A stretch of 64,000 bases of DNA, from positions 3,038,001 to 3,102,000 of the forward strand of contig JAULSU010000002.1 in the NCBI GenBank assembly GCA_030512335.1, read 5' to 3'. Below the pieces are notes generated by a model, which ran no database searches, was not told the origin of the DNA, and saw only the letters and a list, made by a program, of their open reading frames with translations. Each line of letters starts with the position of its first letter. The stretch's first letter is position 1. This stretch comes from Immersiella caudata (lineage: Eukaryota; Ascomycota; Sordariomycetes; Sordariales; Lasiosphaeriaceae). The position numbers were made by a program, and so were the translations under genes. Shown here piece after piece: positions 58,563 through 64,000 of the stretch.

Positions 58563-61500
58563 GCCCTCCGCCTGTGCGGTAACGGCGGTGATGCCCCGCA
58601 GGCTCACAGGAATGCTGGTGATTCCCTCATTACCATGTGGCCGGGCAACAAGAGCCTCAGACTAAGCAGCTGTGACATACGGCGCCTGGACCAATAAACG
58701 CGGAGATGAATCCGGGTAGCTTCCCCTTCGAGCGTGCGTATCTAGAACGAGGATATCCCGCCACAGCACCGTGGTTCCGAGGCTTGCAACGGCCCTCGCC
58801 GCTCGGGTGTCCCTTGCAATCCATGCTCGCTAAGCCGATCGACATTCTGGTTTCGGTGAAGATGCGACGCGGGAGGGATGATCGTGCCATGAGCAAGCTC
58901 TGCAAGCTTTTCTGGGCGGTCGTGGTTGCGCTGTCCTGGCTGCTTGGTTCGGTCGGGGGCGGTAGATGAGTTCGAGATGCCGCCAGCCGCAGTTCTGGAT
59001 GCTGCCAATGGCGAAGCTAGCGGGAACGGGGGCAATCCCGGAGGCGCATTAGATGCGCTGCAGGGATCGCCATCGCCGAAGTTCTTGGCAAGCTAAAACT
59101 TCCGGGTGCCCGCTTGGAATGTCGAGTCGCGCGGCAAGTTTGTGCCTCTTCGCTCGCAGCTCGACTTCGAACCACGCTCCTGTCTTCATCAAATAACCTC
59201 GAACACGAGAGCACGCCCTACCCCCGCCAAAAAGCCAGTCAAGAATCTAAATTTTAGCCATATCACTCTGCACCAAACTGAGGGATGCCATACTGCCAAC
59301 CAGTGCAACAAGAATGGCGACTGTGGTTGTAAGGGGGAGGGGGCGAGTTTTGCGGCCCCACTGGCCAGAAATACTTGGCAGTGAGTACCAGGTACCTACC
59401 TTACCTAGGCAGTATGCACTAGGGAGAGTGGACACCACCTTCCCGGAAAATAAACATTGAGGGCTGGGGGAAACGGTTCAGATGAGGCACAGGGTGGACT
59501 GCTTTCGCTCGCTGCTCCAGCTCGGGCACTAACTCGAGAGGTGAAGGGAAACAAGCAATGGTCAAGCATTCCATGGCAAGGACGGAAGCGGCCGACGGAA
59601 AAGGGGTAAAGAAAACAAGGCGTGTTAGTACAACCCTAACCCTTTTGGCTGAGAATCATCATAACTGCCGGCACCATGACAGCCAGTGATGTCCCCCAGG
59701 AACCTCTCTACTCAGTCGCTGTGGATGAGATCAGACAATCCGGATCCTGCCACAGAAAGAGGACGGCAGACAGTACCACATGTGGACTTTTTGATCATGG
59801 CACTGGCGGACAGGGTCTCCACCACTGCAATGGAAACCCCACAAACACCTCTAATGCTCTTTTTGTAACGCCCATAAGAAGAGGTTCCCTAAAAATTTCC
59901 AGGGCACCGAAAACCAAAGGGTATCAAGTATAAGATCACTCCGAGTAGATGGAAGGTTGTCATGACATTGCGCCTGCCAAAAGAGGGCAGATCCGCAGGG
60001 CGTATTCGTCCTGTTATTATCCTTCAATATACCCTCAATGCAGGCAGGTCGGTGGGGAAAATAGAATTCAACACCTCCAAACCCACAAAACTCCATTCCA
60101 ACCTCCATCTGCCACACCTTTAGCCCTACTTGGTGAATGCTACACGGAGTGCCCCCCCCCCTTCCCCATTTGTTCACCTATCCTTCTAGAGCCTGAAGCT
60201 ACCGAAACGTCCCACTCTATAGCTAACATCTGCCCGGAAACGAATGCTCTCTTCCTTGGCGCCGTAAGCAATGGTCCCTTACATGACTGGATCAAGAGAT
60301 GAGGAATCCACCTCTTCGGTGGGCATTCTCCACCAGGACAGCGGGTGGATGATGTGTCTGGCGATGCAGGATAACGTTAACCTGCCACATGAGAAACTCG
60401 TCCAATGGGGATTCCATTCTCCTGAAGATCCTCCCCGCCAGTGGCGGCTGATATCGGTTCCTGGGGAGCAATTATGGTGGCAATCGTGTGTCACTGGTGG
60501 CAAAGAATAAACTTGGTGCCGAAACACCTGGCTACGCATCGAGCTGCCATCGATAATTGCCGCGGCACAAAGAATTCATCGCCGCGAGACCTACCAATGC
60601 ACGACGCGAGAGATGAAGCTTCTGTTTGTGAAGTTTGGCATCAATTTGCCTGCCTTTCTTCTCACCGATCGAGAACACGACGATGTAACCCGGCTCGCCT
60701 GGTGAAAAAATCTTCTACCAACACGACCACTTGAGCAAACGCTTGTGGCATCAAGTCGGTACGTCTGCAGGTTATCAACAAACTACTGCCTACCTTGAAT
60801 TTGGTGCGAGCCCCGAGAACGGTCCGCCAGGCCCAGGATCGTTAGGGCATGGCCAATGTTTTCTGTTGTGCGCGCTCGATGGTTGATGACTGGCCGTGCG
60901 GGCAACCGAATATTCCGGAAGAAAGCGACTGGAGGGTGCATTAATAGGTATTAGACGAGGCCGAGTGATAACTTTGACGCAGGGGATTGAACTGTGAGGT
61001 GGGCGAGCATATCACGAGGTTCGCATCCATAGGGTCAAAGTTGGGCAGGGTCCTGATGAAAAGCCTTGGAGGAATCGGTCTCATGTCGAGTGCAAAGGTT
61101 CGCCAACGCGGATGAGTTCGTGCGCGCATGAGCTTATTCGTTGACCAGGCGAAGGCTATATCGTCATGGCGCTGATCAACAAGCCAGGTGCTGTGTGAGC
61201 TGGTCGTGAGGTTCCCTGTTTCTTTGAGGTTGGGTTTTGATCGTAATAGGTATTTCATCAAAGAATTTCAACGATAGCCTGGAATAAGGGATCGAGATCG
61301 CATACATTGGTACCTGTGAGCCTGGGTGCATGTAGCTGGGCGGCGTGGCGGCGAGTAGACCACGGTAGTAGCAATCCAACTTAACTCGGCTGAGAAACAT
61401 GATGCAATGTTGGGTAGCTTCTCCACGGGAGAGGTTGCCGGCCGTTGTCTTGTTTTGACTGTCTGCAATGTAATGGGTTTGATCTCGGTGGCGCAAGTTG

Positions 61501-63222
61501 CTCGGCCTCGAAGGCACCAAGAGAGTGGTCCCGCTGGGTCATCAAATATGACGAAATAGCAAGACCAAGACGACTGAGTTATTAGCCAGGTAACTAACCT
61601 TGTGAAGGAGCTCCTAAGAGCTGAGACCAAGCTCCAATGAGAAGGAAAAGCTGTCGCGGGAGCTATTTTGGGAAGCGGACGCGGCTTGCAGTGCGACAAG
61701 CTTTGAGCGAGGAACTAGGGGCGTATAATAACTGCAAGTTGAGTAGCTGGGTTGCAGATGCCTGAGAAAGCCGTGCGGCTCTTCTTGAGTGAGCCTTCTT
61801 GGAGATCACCCAGGAGCAACTTGAAGCCGGTGAAACTCGAGCGTGGTCATATTGGTGTACCTACATGTATGGAGGGTTCTGTCCGCGGTTGCGCAAACAG
61901 GTGAAGGTCTGACATGCCGAAGCATGATACAGCAGATTTGACCTGCGAGAGGGCTTATAAATCTTTAAGCCATTAGAAAGACTGTTTTGATCCCTTAGGT
62001 GTATGTAGGTACATAAGGCTGGCACACAAGTGGCGGCGCGCAAATCGAGAGTCAAGGGCGTAAGGTTCGAGAGGTTCCATCTGAGAACGCTGCAGTGAAA
62101 ACCACAAAGATACGTCATGGATGTTTTGGAAACATCAACTTCCGTATTATCGTGCAGGCATCGAAGAGCGGGAACAGTGTCGCAGGGAACGGAATGGAAG
62201 GTGGAATGATTGCTTGCTGAAGGAAGATGATCCCCTCGATGTGCATCGTGCCTTCCCCAACTGCTGGGACTCTAGTACTGATGCCCACTACCAGGTACTA
62301 ATTACGTCAATGGCTTTTCCTTTCAACAAAACCCGTGAAAACGTTCTTATCATCCCTCTTTTTCACACCGGCTGCCTCTCCACCAGCCATCAACGTAGAT
62401 GGAAACGGGCACGTCCGACCTTTCCTGCAGCGGTTTTCTGCAACCTCGTTTTCGCTTTTCGGTTGTGAGAAGAACAGAAATAACAGGCACATTGCCTGCT
62501 ACAAAGCAGTTCGTCACCCTCGGCCTGACATGCAAATTGAAGATGGCGTATGCCCCAAAGTTGGCGCTGTGCGCGTCGTGCGGGCCTTGAGAGGTTCTCG
62601 GGCCCTAAAACATGGGAGCTTCCTCCAATTTTCACTCGATCACTCCCACGGCTCCCATCCTCCTCGGGTCCGTGATGAGTTTTTCTGGAGCCCATTGGAC
62701 TGGAATGTGTTTTGTCGATGGCTGGTCTTCGTAGTCTCGTCTGGGAGGGTCAGACTATTGACCGCCGATCGTCTTCGCCCCTGACTTATACACATTCTCT
62801 TGACGCGTCGTCACCAAGCTTAGGTACACTACGGTCTACCGCGCGAGCTCCCGCTACTGTAGTGTGGGCTCTATTCTCCAAGCATTCCGCGCCCAGGCGT
62901 GTACACCACCTCAAGCGCTGCCTCCCTTGCACGCCGATCGGCCCTGGCCTCCCTGGAGACGCGGCTTATAAGCTTAGGCATCTCGTGCAGGTGTCTGTCC
63001 TTGCCAGATCAACCAGCACGGGTGCTTTATGCGTTTCTCTCTCTCTCTCTCTCTTTTGACACACTCGCCGACCGGGAGACTCGTCTCACCTTTACATTTG
63101 CTCTTCTCACACTCCCTTAAATTGGACCTCCTGCTGGCTCGGTTTCTCTATCCCTCAACGGCAGCCTCTTTCTTCCGCATTCCAAGATTCAATATATCGA
63201 CTCTATTTAGCGGCACTCAGCC
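58563..63222. other. Gene-poor region of 4.7 kb
   Basis: Frames up to 149 codons on both strands lack domains and splice logic. It holds a C10 run at 60152-60161 and a CT microsatellite near 63035. The right end is the promoter and leader of the last gene. No transposon remains recognised. Confidence 0.45.
63035..63057 (+). repeat. CT dinucleotide repeat in the leader of the last gene
   Basis: About nine TC units followed by TTTTGAC, roughly 170 bp before the ATG at 63223. Pyrimidine tracts of this kind are common near fungal transcription starts. Confidence 0.8.
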
Positions 63223-64000
63223 ATGGAGCGGGCTCCAATTTTCAACACAAGAAAGAAATCAGGGTCTTTCTCGAGCTCCTCCTCCGTCGGCGATGAGAAG
63301 CATGGCCTCTTGCCCTTAGCAAATCACCAGAAACCAAAAATCCGAGTCCGAACACTTCTCGGGCACTGTTTATACCGAAGAGTCATAATATGGACCATTG
63401 CCGTCCTGTCCATTCTCGGCCTGACGGCTTCTACGACGGGGGTTCGCCTCCGACACGGGAGAATCCTAGATTTTGTCGACTTCGGGCAAGGCGGGCCGGA
63501 CTCGAGGGGCAGAGGTGAAGAAGGCATCACCTTTGTGGTAACGGCACCGGGACGCGATGGATCCGAAGCACAGGACTCGGAACCGAGTTATCAAGACGAT
63601 CAAGGCGACGAGGAAATCTTGCACGGCTGGCTCGAGTTCAGACAGTGAGCATGCCCAAGAGCCTTTGTACCCGGCGCCGCTAACATTCTCAGCCTCGATG
63701 GCTACTTCACCGGTATCAAGGCGCTGGTTTCACCCCAGCACTACACGGCCGAGTATCCTCAACCCCAGGGAGCGAAGCAAACCGTCCCTACGCCGACGAT
63801 GTCGAGAATGCCAACGCCTACCGCCTACGTTCCATATCCGGATTACGACTCGAGGCAGTACTTGGACCGGTACCACGAGGTAGAGGTGTGCTATCTCGAC
63901 AAAGAAAAGACCACGCCCGCGCCCAACCTGTACGCCTACAACGGAGTCGTCCAAGGTCAGCCTGAGCCTGTCGTTGGCTCGCACAGCCTTCTCGGCCTAC
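63223..64000 (+). CDS. Type II membrane protein of unknown function, 5' part (runs off right edge)
   Basis: Exon 1 is 63223-63644 and exon 2 starts at 63693 and stays open to base 64000; the 48-bp intron has GTGAGC, CTAAC and TCAG. About 243 residues are visible. A basic cytosolic N-terminus with a Ser run (KSGSFSSSSSVGDEK) precedes one hydrophobic anchor, VIIWTIAVLSILGLTAS (about residues 53-70). An acidic lumenal stem follows, then FRHLDGYFTGIKALVSPQHY and Tyr/Pro-rich sequence. This is the layout of Golgi glycosyltransferases and other type II enzymes, but no catalytic motif is within the window. I do not recognise the family. Confidence 0.82.

Noticed and set aside
58700..63000. Short frames as small secreted proteins
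   Set aside because: None has a clear signal peptide followed by a Cys-rich mature part, and none has splice support.

Overview
The window looks like nuclear DNA of a filamentous ascomycete (Pezizomycotina, most likely Sordariomycetes). Genes carry short spliceosomal introns (mostly 48-76 bp) with GTANGT/GTGAGT donors and CTAAC/CTGAC branch sites. There is a dispersed single 5S rRNA gene. The gene set includes a fungal chitin synthase, an ARP1/ro-4 dynactin subunit, a peptide-transporter (POT) relic and Q/P-rich regulators. Nothing prokaryotic, viral or CRISPR-like was seen. Gene models were built by joining exons at consensus splice sites with matching reading phase; no transcript data or database search was available.

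Layout, left to right. (1) 1-4.6 kb: a minus-strand disordered protein running off the left edge, divergent from the dynactin subunit arp1, then a small Par32-like GRGGAGN-repeat protein on minus. (2) 4.6-10.7 kb: intergenic DNA with a good 5S rRNA gene at 7.09 kb, then a class I/II chitin synthase on minus. (3) 13-15.6 kb: the ER-Golgi SM protein sly1 on minus (eight exons, one of 14 nt). (4) 17.9-22.8 kb: a 1,604-residue protein with a PP1-docking-like motif and a C-terminal CCCH finger, possibly a fungal PNUTS/Ppn1 relative. (5) 23.2-26.7 kb: PPCDC (coenzyme A synthesis) on minus, divergent from a NASP-family histone chaperone on plus. (6) 27.4-33.2 kb: a Gyp1-like Rab GAP on minus, divergent from an Hrp1-like two-RRM protein with a 1.2-kb intron. 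(7) 33.7-39.7 kb: a PhyH-type dioxygenase, a SAP-domain membrane protein and a cytochrome P450, all on minus. (8) 42.4-46 kb: a large regulator-like protein on minus that I assemble from two big exons across a 573-bp intron, with nearly 7 kb of gene-poor DNA upstream. (9) 52.8-58.5 kb: a decayed 5S copy, amidophosphoribosyltransferase (ade4) on plus, an intron-containing tRNA-like gene and a broken peptide-transporter gene. (10) 58.5-64 kb: about 4.7 kb of gene-poor DNA, then the 5' part of a type II membrane protein running off the right edge.

Most genes are housekeeping: dynein cargo transport, ER-Golgi fusion, Rab inactivation, histone supply, mRNA 3'-end work, CoA and purine synthesis, cell-wall chitin. 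I saw no biosynthetic cluster and no convincing new multi-gene system. The observations most worth a second look are the peptide-transporter pseudogene with two independent lesions, the apparently lost acceptor AG in the PPCDC gene, the two long introns (1,236 and 573 bp), the PNUTS-like architecture, the odd anticodon of the tRNA-like gene and the paired 5S gene and relic.
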